Counted from the stretch's first letter, positions 1-8,675 are shown. The stretch: 26,924 nucleotides of DNA from an uncultured Eubacteriales bacterium (GCA_900550775.1 URTH01000003.1:1-26924), one strand, 5' to 3'. Notes: generated by a model from the sequence alone, not told the origin. Numbers and translations: made by a program.

Positions 1-735
1 GGGGTCCTGCACCGGCGCGCCGGAGCCGTAGCCGCGGTAGCCACACCGGAGCCCACGCCGACGCCCACACCGGAGCCTACGCCGACGCCCACACCGGAGC
101 CCACGCCGACGCCCACACCGGCGCCTACACCGGAACCCACACCGGAGCCCACACCGGCGGTGAAAAACGGGCAGCCGCTTGTCGTCCTGGATCCGGGACA
201 TAACTATAGCGTGACCGATACCGGTGCAACCGGCTGCGGTCTGCGTGAACAGGATATTACCTATGCAATTGCCAGCAGAGTAAAACCGCTTTTGGAGCGG
301 AACGGATTTACCGTGGTGATGACCAGAAATAACCTGACCGATAACGTCTCGACCGAGTCGGTCAGCGCAAGCCTGCATAGAAGGGCAGATATCGCCAATG
401 ATGCCAATGCGGATTTGTTCCTTTCCATTCACTGTAACGCCGGCGGCGGCAGCGGAACGGAGACTTATTATTTTGAGGATTCTTCCATTGGCAAGACCCT
501 TGCGACCGTGATTCAGCGCAACGTTGTCAGTGAAGTCGGACTTCAAAACCGCGGCGTCAAATCGGCAGGATTTGCGGTTTTGCGTTATACCGGCATGGTG
601 GCTGCGCTGCTTGAGACGGCGTTTATCGATACCGAGGCGGACGCGGCACAGCTTGGCAGCATCAGCGGCCAGGAGGCATATGCGCGCGGTATCGCAAAGG
701 GAATCTGCGAGTATTTCGGAAAAAGCTTTCAATAA
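1..735 (+). CDS. N-acetylmuramoyl-L-alanine amidase (Amidase_3), 5' end missing
   Basis: A zinc-dependent peptidoglycan amidase that cuts the bond between N-acetylmuramic acid and the stem peptide, acting outside the cell. The frame is open from base 1, so the protein begins upstream of the window; a GTG at 160 lies inside the frame and is probably not the real start. The visible part has a Pro/Thr/Glu linker (residues about 15-53 of the fragment) and then a complete catalytic domain. Visible motifs are LDPGHN (zinc His), GLREQDI (zinc Glu), SIHCNA (zinc His) and ALLETAFI (catalytic Glu). The C-terminus follows the domain closely, so any signal peptide or wall-binding domain must lie upstream. 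A terminator follows 14 bases after the stop. Family assignment is firm; the biological role (sporulation, cell separation or autolysis) cannot be read from this fragment. Confidence 0.93.
   Translation, partial: GVLHRRAGAVAAVATPEPTPTPTPEPTPTPTPEPTPTPTPAPTPEPTPEPTPAVKNGQPLVVLDPGHNYSVTDTGATGCGLREQDITYAIASRVKPLLERNGFTVVMTRNNLTDNVSTESVSASLHRRADIANDANADLFLSIHCNAGGGSGTETYYFEDSSIGKTLATVIQRNVVSEVGLQNRGVKSAGFAVLRYTGMVAALLETAFIDTEADAAQLGSISGQEAYARGIAKGICEYFGKSFQ
43..156 (+). repeat. Coding tandem repeat for a Thr-Pro-Glu linker
   Basis: Three nearly identical 24-base units (43-66, 67-90, 91-114) encode TPEPTPTP and differ at one base (ccc/cct). They are followed by shorter 12-base variants up to 156. 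The repeats sit in frame in the amidase gene and encode an extended linker. Near identity at third codon positions points to recent expansion by slippage or recombination, so copy number may vary between strains. Confidence 0.9.
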
Positions 736-749
736 TTAAAGAATCTGAT

Positions 750-785
750 AATGTCCGCCGCCCTTGTGGGCGGGGACATTTTGTG
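750..785 (+). terminator. Rho-independent terminator after the amidase gene
   Basis: The left arm at 750-763 pairs with 768-780, with one bulged G at 757, a TTGT loop and a T-rich tail from 779. The core is CCGCCC pairing with GGGCGG, extended by ATGTCC with GGACAT. It lies 14 bases after the amidase stop and before the U32 gene, so it likely separates the two transcripts. Confidence 0.85.
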
Positions 786-838
786 TTAGTCGGATCGATA
801 TCGGCATACACAGGGCTTTTACAGCCGGGGAGGTAAGT

Positions 839-2074
839 ATGAAAAAACCTGAACTGCTGGCGCCGGCCGGCAATCTGGAAAAATTAAAAAAAGCGTTTGT
901 CTACGGGGCAGACGCGGTCTATATCGGCGGCGAAGAGTTTTCTTTGCGTGTGGCGGCCGATAATTTCAGTATCAACGATATTTATGAGGGGGTCGAATTT
1001 GCGCATCGCCGCGGCGGCAAGGTCTACCTGACGGCGAATGTGATTCCCCATAACCGGGATATTGACGACTACGCAAAGTATCTGATGGAGGTTAAGGACA
1101 CCGGAATTGACGCGGTGATTTTATCGGATCTTGGGATGTTTGCCGTCACCAGAGAGCTTGCGCCGGATCTGGATATTCACGTCAGCACACAGGCCAATAA
1201 TGTCAACTACCGCAGTGCGGCGCAGTGGTATGCCATGGGTGCAAAACGGGTGATTTTGGCGCGTGAGATGTCCCTTTCCGAAATCCGCGAAATCCGGGAG
1301 AGGACGCAGCCCGGTCTGGAGCTTGAGGCGTTTGTGCATGGGGCGATGTGCATCTCGTATTCCGGCCGCTGCCTGCTCAGCAATTACATGGCCGGCCGTG
1401 ACAGCAACCAGGGTAATTGTGCGCACCCGTGCCGCTGGAAGTATTATTTAATGGAAGAAAACCGTCCCGGCGAGTATATGCCGGTCTATGAAAACGAACG
1501 GGGCACCTTTATCTATAATTCCAAGGATCTGTGTATGATTGAGCATGTCCCGGAACTGATCGGGTCAGGGCTTACCAGCTTTAAGATTGAAGGACGGGTC
1601 AAGTCGGAATTTTATGTGGCAACGGTCGTGGGGGCATACCGCCGTGCGATTGACGCATACTTTGCGGATCCTGCGCATTATCAAACCGACCCGTCTTGGA
1701 TGGAGGAACTGAAAAAGGTCAGCCACCGCGGCTACACAACGGGATTTTATTTCGGCCGTCCCGGCGCAGCGGAGCAGAACTATGCCAGCAGCTCCTACAT
1801 TCGGGAATACGATATGGTCGGTGTTGTGACCGATTATGACGAAAAGACCGGCATGGCGAGGATTATACAGAAAAATCGGTTCTTTGTCGGCGATACGGTG
1901 GAATTTTTGCGCCCGGTCGGAAAATTTTATTCGCAAGAAATCCGGGAGATGACGGACGAGAACGGCGTTTCGCTGACCGTTGCCAACCGTCCGCAGAGCG
2001 TTGTCTATGTCAAGACCGAGCAGCCGGTGGAAAAGGACACCTTTTTACGGAAATTCCGCGGCGAAACCGTGTGA
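839..2074 (+). CDS. Peptidase U32 family protein (TrhP/YrrO-like)
   Basis: A 411-residue U32 family protein. Characterised relatives (E. coli TrhP/YegQ and RlhA; B. subtilis YrrN/YrrO) are needed for 5-hydroxylation of uridine in tRNA or cytidine in 23S rRNA, despite the old 'collagenase' name. Here that role is by family only. The N-terminus KPELLAPAGNLEKL is the typical U32 start. The signature region has EAFVHGAMC, then SGRC, then NCAHPCRW, the conserved cysteines being candidate metal or cluster ligands. The C-terminal part resembles the U32 C-terminal beta domain. I chose ATG 839 because GGGGAGG lies about six bases before it; the frame extends upstream but without a plausible site. In B. 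subtilis, yrrO belongs to the same region as yrrK (ruvX) and yrzB, both also found in this window. Confidence 0.9.
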   Translation: MKKPELLAPAGNLEKLKKAFVYGADAVYIGGEEFSLRVAADNFSINDIYEGVEFAHRRGGKVYLTANVIPHNRDIDDYAKYLMEVKDTGIDAVILSDLGMFAVTRELAPDLDIHVSTQANNVNYRSAAQWYAMGAKRVILAREMSLSEIREIRERTQPGLELEAFVHGAMCISYSGRCLLSNYMAGRDSNQGNCAHPCRWKYYLMEENRPGEYMPVYENERGTFIYNSKDLCMIEHVPELIGSGLTSFKIEGRVKSEFYVATVVGAYRRAIDAYFADPAHYQTDPSWMEELKKVSHRGYTTGFYFGRPGAAEQNYASSSYIREYDMVGVVTDYDEKTGMARIIQKNRFFVGDTVEFLRPVGKFYSQEIREMTDENGVSLTVANRPQSVVYVKTEQPVEKDTFLRKFRGETV

Positions 2075-2122
2075 CGGGAATGCGTAATGGAATTGTAACC
2101 AAAAACTGCCTTTTATTTTAAC

Positions 2123-2151
2123 TTGACATTGTCTATAAGTGATGATAAAAT
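2123..2151 (+). promoter_or_regulatory. Sigma-A-type promoter of the SLH protein gene
   Basis: TTGACA at 2123-2128 and TAAAAT at 2146-2151 are separated by 17 bases, so the -35 is perfect and the -10 differs at one position. Transcription should start near 2158, giving an untranslated leader of about 80 bases. This fits high expression of a surface protein. Confidence 0.82.
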
Positions 2152-2239
2152 AGGATTTGTGAAAGTGTACATACACACTGCACCAAAATACATGGTCAAT
2201 GATTCAAAACACATTATATTTATACAGGAGGAATGGAAG

Positions 2240-5116
2240 ATGAAAAAAACAAAACGGCTTTTTGCGTCTGCGTTAGCGGCAATCATGGTCGCAACCTCAA
2301 TGGTTGTTCCCGTGTTTGCGGATAACGCGGCAGAGGATACGAAAACAACGGCTGCCACATCGGAGGTATTTCCCGATGTTGCAAAGGACGCGGTTTACGT
2401 CACTTCGGTTGAGACGCTGAATTTGATGGGTATTATCAAGGGATATGAGGACGGTACGTTCGGTCCGCTGCAAAACGTGACCCGTGCGGAATTTACCGCA
2501 ATGCTGATGAGAACCTTAAATTATGGATCGCTCGGATCGTCCAGTGCGGCGGCATTGCCTTTTACGGATGTCGATGATAATAATTCCGATATTAACTGGG
2601 CAATCCCGAACATCAATACGGCGTATGATATGGGCATTATCAACGGTTATGAGGACGGCACCTTCCGCCCGAATGACAACGTTGCTTATGAAGAAGCGCT
2701 CAAGATGATCGTTTGCACCCTGGGCTATACCGATATCAGTGTGGACAGCACGCCGTGGTACAGCTTATACCTCTCCCAGGCAAAGAAGCTTGGTATCACA
2801 GACGTTGCAGACGGACTGGGCAGCGCCGGAACACCGGCCAGCCGTGCGTGCATCGCGCAAATGCTGTATGATTCCCTGGAGGCAGAGATTGTCGAGCAGG
2901 GCAATGTCACCAAAAAGACCATTTTGACGGACTACCTGGGCTATGTCAAGAGCACCGGTGTGGTTTCCTCGGACGGCGTAACCAGCCTGAGTGAGCCGGA
3001 CGCGGACTTGAGAGACGATGAGGTACAGATCAATGGCCAGGAGCCGGATGGCAGCTATGCAACGTATACCTACAAGACCACCGATTCCAAGCTGAAGAAT
3101 TATCTGGGCTATGAGATTGAATATTATTATAAGGACAACGGCGCATCGCTCAGAACGCTTGCGGTTTACGTACTGCGTCAGAACAATACGCTGACCCTGA
3201 CTGCCGACATGATTGAAGACGGCGCAAGCACAAACAATCAGATCCGTTATTACAAGAGTGATGCGGACAAGAATACCGTTTCCGTTTCGCTGGCATCCGA
3301 CAACGTTGTGATCTACAACGGAAAGCTGTACGGCCTGAACGGGACAAACAGTGCATTCAGCCTTGATATGATCCCGAAGGTTGGCACAATTACCCTGCTT
3401 GATTCCGATTCGGACGGCAAGTATGAGATCGTAAAGATCGAAAGCTATGAAATTTACTACGTTTCCAGCAAGGTTTCTGCGGAGTACTCCATCATTGATG
3501 ATGTGACCCGCAGCGGCAATGATAAAAAGCTGATTCTGGATGTGAATGACAACGCGATTGACACTAGGATTGTTAACACCAGCGGCAACGAGATCAATTA
3601 TAGCGCGATTGCAACCGGCAACATTATCTGCCTGGCAAAGAGCAACCCGGCCAACGGCGGTAAGCAGGTGCAGACGGCGGTTGTTGTCAATGACAGCGTA
3701 ACCGGAACGGTTACGGCAGTAGAGCCGGGCAAGTCTATGACGATTGCCGGCACCAAATATGAATATTCTAAGGCTGCACCGTGGATCAGCGGCGCCAACA
3801 CCAATCTGACCGAGCCGCAGTTACAGGATTCCGGCACGTATTGCAAGGATATTAACGGCGACATCGTTGCGTATAAAAAGAATGCGGTAACCGAGAATGT
3901 TTACTATGGTTATATCATGGGGATTGCAGATGCAAAAGGCGCGTTTGACGATGAAAAGTCGGTTCGGATTCTGACCCAAAGCGGCAGTGAGATTGAGGCT
4001 ATTCTGCAAAAGAATGTACGTGTGGACAATAACGCTTGCACCGTTTCGGAAGCAATGACTGCGTTGCAGAACGCAGCAAGAAATCAGAAAGAGGCTGACG
4101 CGGTTGGCGCAACGGTGCATCAGACCATTAAGTACACCACCAAGACCTCCGGCGGCAAGACGGTTTTGGATAAGATCTACACCGCAACCGGCGCGGATAA
4201 CGGCGCTGAGGTTGTTTCCAATGCGATTACCTATTACACGCCGTCTAACGGCCAGACCATGAAGTATGACAGCACCGCAAAGCAGCTGAAAGTTGGCAAT
4301 GTCAGCGTTAACATCGGCAGCGCAACCATCTTTGTTGTACCGAATAACCGCGGTGAATATAAGAACTATAAAAAGGCTGGATTATCTGCAACCTTTAAGA
4401 ACGGCCAGAGCTATACGGTAGACCTCTTTGATGTCAGCAAGACCAATGCGGCAAAAGTGGTTGTATGCTACGGCGGAAATGCCAGCAGCGATGTTGACAG
4501 CCTGTCGGCAGTCAATGTATTGTCTGAGGATCCGGAGAGCAGAACCAACACAGATAACGGCGACACCATGAACTACCTGACCGGATATAAGGCTTCTTAC
4601 AGCAGTGCAAAGGGAACCTTGGGTACATGGCTTTCTGATGAGACGGAATATATTCCGCAGCTTGGCGATATTTTCCGCGCCGGTACTGACCGGGATGGTT
4701 TTGCGGTTGCCAAGGACAGAGATTTGCTCTACCGTGTCGGCGGCAATAATCAGTTTGGTATCTTAAAGGGTGCCTCGAACTTCTATCAGGATGAATGTGC
4801 GATTATGCTGGGCAGCGTGATTGCAACCGATGACAATAGCATTTCGATTCTGCCGCAGCGTCTGGCAGAGGGCGATATCATTGACAGCACGTCCGAGGCG
4901 ATGAACTTTACCTTCTCGCAATTTAGCGGTGCGCGTGTGCTGCAATACGATGATGCCGGCAGAGAACTGGTAATCAACGATGTGTCGGATGATTATGAGG
5001 GCGTTTTAAAGGGTCTTGCAGGTTATAATGAGGGCCTGTCGAATCCGGATAAAGTGCTTCTGTATATGCACAAGGGTTCTGTAAAGCTCCTTTGCGTCTT
5101 AGACAGCGAAGCATAA
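2240..5116 (+). CDS. Secreted S-layer-homology (SLH) domain protein
   Basis: A 958-residue exported cell-surface protein. The start at 2240 follows AGGAGG with eight bases of spacing and begins a clear signal peptide (MKKTKRLF, hydrophobic core, likely cleavage after VFA near residue 27). Three SLH units follow at about 44-95, 107-162 and 171-215. The first carries the canonical TRAE motif and the first two share GYEDGTF. The motif is degenerate in the second (AYEE) and third (ASRA). SLH domains bind pyruvylated secondary cell-wall polymer and hold the protein to the wall. The remaining 740 or so residues are polar, rich in Gly, Asn, Asp, Thr and Ser, with no catalytic motif I recognise. Some stretches recur in style (for example VTAVEPGKSMTIAGTKY) and suggest beta-sandwich repeats. 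It could be the main S-layer protein or an accessory surface protein. Confidence 0.9.
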   Translation: MKKTKRLFASALAAIMVATSMVVPVFADNAAEDTKTTAATSEVFPDVAKDAVYVTSVETLNLMGIIKGYEDGTFGPLQNVTRAEFTAMLMRTLNYGSLGSSSAAALPFTDVDDNNSDINWAIPNINTAYDMGIINGYEDGTFRPNDNVAYEEALKMIVCTLGYTDISVDSTPWYSLYLSQAKKLGITDVADGLGSAGTPASRACIAQMLYDSLEAEIVEQGNVTKKTILTDYLGYVKSTGVVSSDGVTSLSEPDADLRDDEVQINGQEPDGSYATYTYKTTDSKLKNYLGYEIEYYYKDNGASLRTLAVYVLRQNNTLTLTADMIEDGASTNNQIRYYKSDADKNTVSVSLASDNVVIYNGKLYGLNGTNSAFSLDMIPKVGTITLLDSDSDGKYEIVKIESYEIYYVSSKVSAEYSIIDDVTRSGNDKKLILDVNDNAIDTRIVNTSGNEINYSAIATGNIICLAKSNPANGGKQVQTAVVVNDSVTGTVTAVEPGKSMTIAGTKYEYSKAAPWISGANTNLTEPQLQDSGTYCKDINGDIVAYKKNAVTENVYYGYIMGIADAKGAFDDEKSVRILTQSGSEIEAILQKNVRVDNNACTVSEAMTALQNAARNQKEADAVGATVHQTIKYTTKTSGGKTVLDKIYTATGADNGAEVVSNAITYYTPSNGQTMKYDSTAKQLKVGNVSVNIGSATIFVVPNNRGEYKNYKKAGLSATFKNGQSYTVDLFDVSKTNAAKVVVCYGGNASSDVDSLSAVNVLSEDPESRTNTDNGDTMNYLTGYKASYSSAKGTLGTWLSDETEYIPQLGDIFRAGTDRDGFAVAKDRDLLYRVGGNNQFGILKGASNFYQDECAIMLGSVIATDDNSISILPQRLAEGDIIDSTSEAMNFTFSQFSGARVLQYDDAGRELVINDVSDDYEGVLKGLAGYNEGLSNPDKVLLYMHKGSVKLLCVLDSEA

Positions 5117-5127
5117 CTTAGAATATG

Positions 5128-5440
5128 AAAGGGGCGCCGCGAAGGCCGCCACCGGACAAGGAAACGTTGCCCTGAGAAACATCTTTTTTGCGAATCTCTG
5201 CGTTAAAAAAGTCTCGCAATCCGACAGGATTACTCGCTTTTTTGCCTTGACCTTCATCAAAAAATATTGTTTCCAGGGTGCAAAGCAGTTTTGAACATCG
5301 TAGTTTAAGCTTTAGACAAGAAGAAAAGCCGCCGTAATACTGACGTATACGGCGGTTTTTTGACGAAGTATAAACTTAAACTACGGCTTCAAGACCAATG
5401 TTTCCTTATCCGGTGGCGGCCAATGCGGCGCCCTTTTTTT
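5128..5440. repeat. Branched nested inverted-repeat element between convergent genes
   Basis: This fills nearly all of the 337-base gap between the SLH and MATE genes. An outer inverted repeat pairs 5131-5169 with 5397-5439 (blocks of 9, 13, 8 and 3 matches with few mismatches). Inside are two further arms. Arm B pairs 5170-5190 with 5258-5278 (about 17 pairs with small bulges) and encloses a weaker hairpin at 5205-5243. Arm D pairs 5291-5314 with 5369-5392 and encloses the strong hairpin at 5324-5361. The predicted fold is a three-way junction on either strand. No target-site duplication is clear. It may be a MITE-like non-autonomous element or a structured RNA; I do not recognise the family. 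Confidence 0.75.
5324..5361. terminator. Bidirectional rho-independent terminator
   Basis: CCGCCGTA at 5329-5336 pairs with TACGGCGG at 5348-5355. AAAA lies on the left (5324-5327) and TTTTTT on the right (5356-5361), so the hairpin has a U-tract on both strands. It sits between the convergent SLH (+) and MATE (-) genes and would end both transcripts. It is also the tip of one arm of the larger inverted-repeat element. Confidence 0.9.
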
Positions 5441-5453
5441 GTACAAAAGTTTG

Positions 5454-6797
5454 TCAGGACAGATCGGATACCACGTTTTTCATCCACTTTTTGCTGCGAA
5501 AATGCAGGGTAGCCATCACCAGCTTCACGGCTTCCTCGGCATACATCATGAGATAGACATAAAAGAGCGGAAGATGAAGGACAAATCCGCCAAGCAAAAC
5601 CATGGGTACGCCGATACACCAAACCGATCCGATATCGATCAGACAGGCCGTCCGGGTATCGCCGCCGTTGCGGAACACCCCGACAATCAGCAAAAAGGTC
5701 ATGGATTTTACATTCATCATGACTGCAACCAGAAACAAAAGGTGCATGGCCTGCCGGTACACGCCCTCTGAAATATTGTACGGCATTAAAATGACGGGCC
5801 GCAGCAGAATAAATGCGGCGGACAGGACAAGCGCGGTACAAAAGGATAAAAACATCAGCTTTTTGGCATAAAGATAGGCTTGCTTGTACTTTTGCGCGCC
5901 AACCGCCTTGCCGATAAAGACACCGGCTGCGTTGCCGCCGCCATGGAAAAATACCAGCATCAGGCGCTCGATGTTTTGCACAATGGTAATAATGACCATG
6001 GCATCGCTGCTGATGCGTGCAAAGACCCAAGTATAGGCGGTGATGCCAAGCGCCCATGCCATTTCGTTAAAAATGACCGGCGTTGCGGTTTTTAAAAATT
6101 GCACGACAAGGTCCTTCCGAATCGAAAAAAGCTGTGAAAATCCGGCAGCCTGAATCATCTTTTTTCCGTAGACAACCGAAAGCATCACGGCAAGCTCGGA
6201 AAACCTCGCAATGACGGTGGCGATCGCGGCGCCGTTTACGCCCATGGCGCGTACGCCAAAATGGCCGAAAATCAAAATCCAGTTCAGTACAATGTTGACA
6301 GTCAGCCCGACAGCACGCACCAAAAACGGCAGTGCCGCGCGTTCGCTGCAGCATACGCTCATGTCAAAGGCAGTGGTAATCGCGGTTGCCAGATACCCGA
6401 TACAGACAATCCGAAGATAGGGGACACCGGCATGCAAGACCTCCGGGCTTGCCTGAAAGGCGTGAAAAATCGGCACAGGGATAAAAAGCGCAGCGGCAAC
6501 AAAAATCAGGGATAGCGCAAAGGCCAGTAAAATATTGAGTCCCAGGACGCTCCGCATCTCTTTAATGTTTTGCTTTCCCCAAAACTGGGAGGCAAAAACA
6601 CCGGCGCCGCAGCTGATGCCGAACAGAAAAACGGTATAGAGAAAGTAGACCTGGTTTCCGATGCCGACGGCGGCAATGGCGGTCTCGCCCAGTCTCCCGA
6701 CCATAATCGTATCAATCAGGTTGACCAGCGACGAGATAAGCTCTTTAAGCGCCATCGGAATCATCAGTAAAAAAAATCGTTTGTAAAATGATTTCAT
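5454..6797 (-). CDS. MATE family efflux transporter
   Basis: A 447-residue inner-membrane transporter of the multidrug and toxin extrusion (MATE) family, which exports drugs or metabolites by sodium or proton antiport. The protein is hydrophobic throughout, with about 12 predicted membrane helices in two related halves. The first half shows the family pattern around LVNLIDTIMVGRLGE and ASQFWGKQN, and the second half contains the equivalent GKAVGAQKY. I chose the ATG at 6797 (MKSFYKRFF) because AGGAGG precedes it; a longer frame back to 6902 has no ribosome site. The stop lies 13 bases before the inverted-repeat element. The substrate cannot be predicted. It is separated from the upstream zinc-ribbon gene by 159 bases, in which I see no convincing promoter, so it may be read through from the ruvX operon. 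Confidence 0.93.
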   Translation of the reverse strand: MKSFYKRFFLLMIPMALKELISSLVNLIDTIMVGRLGETAIAAVGIGNQVYFLYTVFLFGISCGAGVFASQFWGKQNIKEMRSVLGLNILLAFALSLIFVAAALFIPVPIFHAFQASPEVLHAGVPYLRIVCIGYLATAITTAFDMSVCCSERAALPFLVRAVGLTVNIVLNWILIFGHFGVRAMGVNGAAIATVIARFSELAVMLSVVYGKKMIQAAGFSQLFSIRKDLVVQFLKTATPVIFNEMAWALGITAYTWVFARISSDAMVIITIVQNIERLMLVFFHGGGNAAGVFIGKAVGAQKYKQAYLYAKKLMFLSFCTALVLSAAFILLRPVILMPYNISEGVYRQAMHLLFLVAVMMNVKSMTFLLIVGVFRNGGDTRTACLIDIGSVWCIGVPMVLLGGFVLHLPLFYVYLMMYAEEAVKLVMATLHFRSKKWMKNVVSDLS

Positions 6798-6956
6798 AGT
6801 TCCTCCTATGTAGCATTTGATGTGCAAAAAAACCAGCCTCATCAAGCGAAAATCGCCGTCAGAGACAGATCTCATAATGGTCAAAAAATATTCTATCGAC
6901 AAGCGTGTGCCAAATTCGGTAAGCCATCGGCAGGCAAATCAAGGCATATCGGGTGC

Positions 6957-7847
6957 CTACCGCGGCAATACGTCGGTATCGTCATCACCGCCGAAAAAAT
7001 CGTAATAATACTCGCCGGTATCGGGATCCCCCTGAAACAGACGGTCACGCGACGGGGCAGCGGTATTTTGAAAAACCAGCCGAACGCCGAGCATAATCAG
7101 AAAAGCGAGCACCATGATGGCAAGGGTGCCAAACGCACTGATCAGCAGCGGCGGAAGATACGTTTTCTTTTCGCTGCCGCGCAGCAGCAGGAGCGAGAAA
7201 ACAAATCCGGCGGCAAAGAGAAACAGCATACCGTACGGGGCTGCGGTCAAAGACAGTACATTCCCCGTGAGCAGCGCCATATGGCTGCGCAGCAGAGCAC
7301 CCAAAACCGCGGTATAAATCAAGAGAAACAAGGTCAGGACAAAGCCCAGCGCGTTGCCTGTGACGCCCAGTGCGCCAAACCGCGGCCGGTTGCACCATGC
7401 ACCCACCGCCCCCATAAGGCTCAGCAAAACGGAAACGGCCAAACCGACACAAGTAAGGTAAATCGGCAGCAGTGACAGATCCGGGGCAATGCCGGAAACG
7501 TTTTGCAAAAGGTTTTTGAGATAGCCGACGCGGAAAAAGGTCAGGCGCAATATACCGCTTTGAAAAAAGGTGGTATATTGGATCGCAAACCAGTCTGTAA
7601 ACAGGAGTGCGACGGCCAGAATGCTGCACAGTGCGGAAAATACACAAAGCAGTCTGCGGGGCTGGTGTTTTTCTTTGACGGCTGACGGGTCATAAAATTG
7701 ATAATCCGGCGCGGACGCCGCACCTGTTTCACTGCCGTGTGCAGCCTCGGCGGCCGGGTTTTCCTCCGTAGGGGTAACAGCCTTTCCGCAGCGGCTGCAA
7801 AACCGGGCATTTTCGGTAAGCTGTGCGCCGCATTTTCTGCAATACAT
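6957..7847 (-). CDS. Zinc-ribbon multi-pass membrane protein of unknown function
   Basis: A 296-residue protein that begins with a zinc ribbon: CRKCG at residues 3-7 and CSRCG at 17-21, giving four cysteines to bind one zinc. A polar linker of about 45 residues follows, then about five hydrophobic helices, for example starting near LLCVFSALCSILAVALL and ending near TLAIMVLAFLIMLGV. The C-terminus is acidic (FGGDDDTD). This architecture is common in Bacillota but its function is not known. The start at 7847 has a modest AGAGGCG site. It lies 31 bases after the DUF1292 gene in the same direction, so it is probably the third gene of the ruvX operon. There are no catalytic residues to suggest an enzyme. 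Confidence 0.82.
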   Translation of the reverse strand: MYCRKCGAQLTENARFCSRCGKAVTPTEENPAAEAAHGSETGAASAPDYQFYDPSAVKEKHQPRRLLCVFSALCSILAVALLFTDWFAIQYTTFFQSGILRLTFFRVGYLKNLLQNVSGIAPDLSLLPIYLTCVGLAVSVLLSLMGAVGAWCNRPRFGALGVTGNALGFVLTLFLLIYTAVLGALLRSHMALLTGNVLSLTAAPYGMLFLFAAGFVFSLLLLRGSEKKTYLPPLLISAFGTLAIMVLAFLIMLGVRLVFQNTAAPSRDRLFQGDPDTGEYYYDFFGGDDDTDVLPR

Positions 7848-7878
7848 AAAAATCGCCTCTTTTTATTTTGTAACAAAA

Positions 7879-8163
7879 CTAATCTTCAAAATCAAATTCA
7901 TCAAGGTGCTGCTGTTTAAACAGGTCATACACCGCGTCCAAAAGCGCCGGGTCGTCCACCTGCTCCAAGCAGTCGTCCTCTTTGTCCATATCCACGTGAA
8001 AGACAACGACCTCGGTCACCTCATCCTCATCATCGTCATAGGGGATGCAAACGGCGTAGTCCTTATCCCGGTAACGGACCGTGTCCAGATGTTCAAAGGT
8101 GACGGTGGTTCCGTCCTCGTCAATCAGGTCAATCAAGTGTGGGTTTTCGGGTAATTGTGCCAT
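7879..8163 (-). CDS. DUF1292 family acidic protein (YrzB-like)
   Basis: A 94-residue acidic protein resembling the DUF1292/YrzB family, whose biochemical role is unknown. Typical features are the LIDEDGTTVTFEHL start, the run of aspartates and glutamates (PYDDDEDEVTE) and the LLDAVYDLF helix near the end. I chose ATG 8163 because AAGGAGG precedes it; the longer frame to 8274 runs back into ruvX and looks like out-of-frame extension. It follows ruvX by 22 bases, the same order as yrrK-yrzB in B. subtilis, which supports both assignments. Confidence 0.88.
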   Translation of the reverse strand: MAQLPENPHLIDLIDEDGTTVTFEHLDTVRYRDKDYAVCIPYDDDEDEVTEVVVFHVDMDKEDDCLEQVDDPALLDAVYDLFKQQHLDEFDFED

Positions 8164-8185
8164 GGTTTTCCTCCTTATGGATCGT

Positions 8186-8599
8186 TTATATACGGGTACT
8201 GTCAAGATAAGACTGCAAAAGAAACGCGGCAGAGATGCTGTCCACGCTGTCCTTGCGTTTCTGGCCGCGGACATTGGTCTCGTTCATTAAAATATGGGCA
8301 GAAACCGTAGTGAGCCGCTCATCCCAAAGTTTTACGGGGATGTCGAGCCGCTCCTCCAGCATTCCGGCAAAAATCTGCGTTTTTTCACCGCGGGGGCCGA
8401 TGCTGCCGTTCATATTTTTGGGAAACCCCAAAATAATCAGGCCGACATCCTTTTCCTTGGCGAGGGCGGCGGCATAGTCCGCAACCTTGCGCATATTCTT
8501 TTCCTTGCACGCCGGCAAGGTGCCTGCGCCGAATCCCAACGGATCCGAGACGGCAAAGCCGGTTCGGCTGTCTCCATAGTCAATTCCAAGTATCCGCAT
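8186..8599 (-). CDS. ruvX: RuvX/YqgF Holliday junction resolvase-like protein
   Basis: A 137-residue RNase H-fold protein of the YqgF/RuvX family, about the usual length. Relatives act in 5' processing of pre-16S rRNA in E. coli, and a resolvase role has been shown in other bacteria. The acidic active-site positions are visible in GIDYGDSRTG near the start, in DERLTT near residue 96 and in DSVDSISA near the end. The substrate loop GFPKNMNGS is also present. The start at 8599 has a GTGAGGTAG site. It has its own promoter at 8643-8671 and likely heads an operon with the DUF1292 and zinc-ribbon genes. Confidence 0.95.
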   Translation of the reverse strand: MRILGIDYGDSRTGFAVSDPLGFGAGTLPACKEKNMRKVADYAAALAKEKDVGLIILGFPKNMNGSIGPRGEKTQIFAGMLEERLDIPVKLWDERLTTVSAHILMNETNVRGQKRKDSVDSISAAFLLQSYLDSTRI

Positions 8600-8642
8600 G
8601 ATGCTACCTCACTTTTTGCGGTCAAAATCATTCTTTTGCTCC

Positions 8643-8671
8643 ATTGTATCACAGGCGGATAAAAATAGCAA
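8643..8671 (-). promoter_or_regulatory. Promoter of the ruvX operon
   Basis: On the minus strand TTGCTA (8666-8671) and TACAAT (8643-8648) are 17 bases apart, with TG one base before the -10 box. The start site should lie near 8636, about 37 bases before the ruvX ATG. This shows that ruvX does not depend on the phage operon upstream. Confidence 0.75.
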
Positions 8672-8675
8672 GCCC

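Noticed and set aside
43..156. CRISPR-like array at the left edge
   Set aside because: The repeats are directly adjacent without spacers, in frame, and encode a Pro/Thr linker of the amidase.
5389..6057. Open frame of 222 codons on the minus strand overlapping the MATE gene
   Set aside because: It is a shifted frame inside the MATE gene, has no family resemblance or ribosome site, and its end runs into the inverted-repeat element.
6798..6956. Promoter for the MATE gene
   Set aside because: Several A/T-rich -10-like boxes exist on the minus strand, but none has an acceptable -35 at 16-18 bases.
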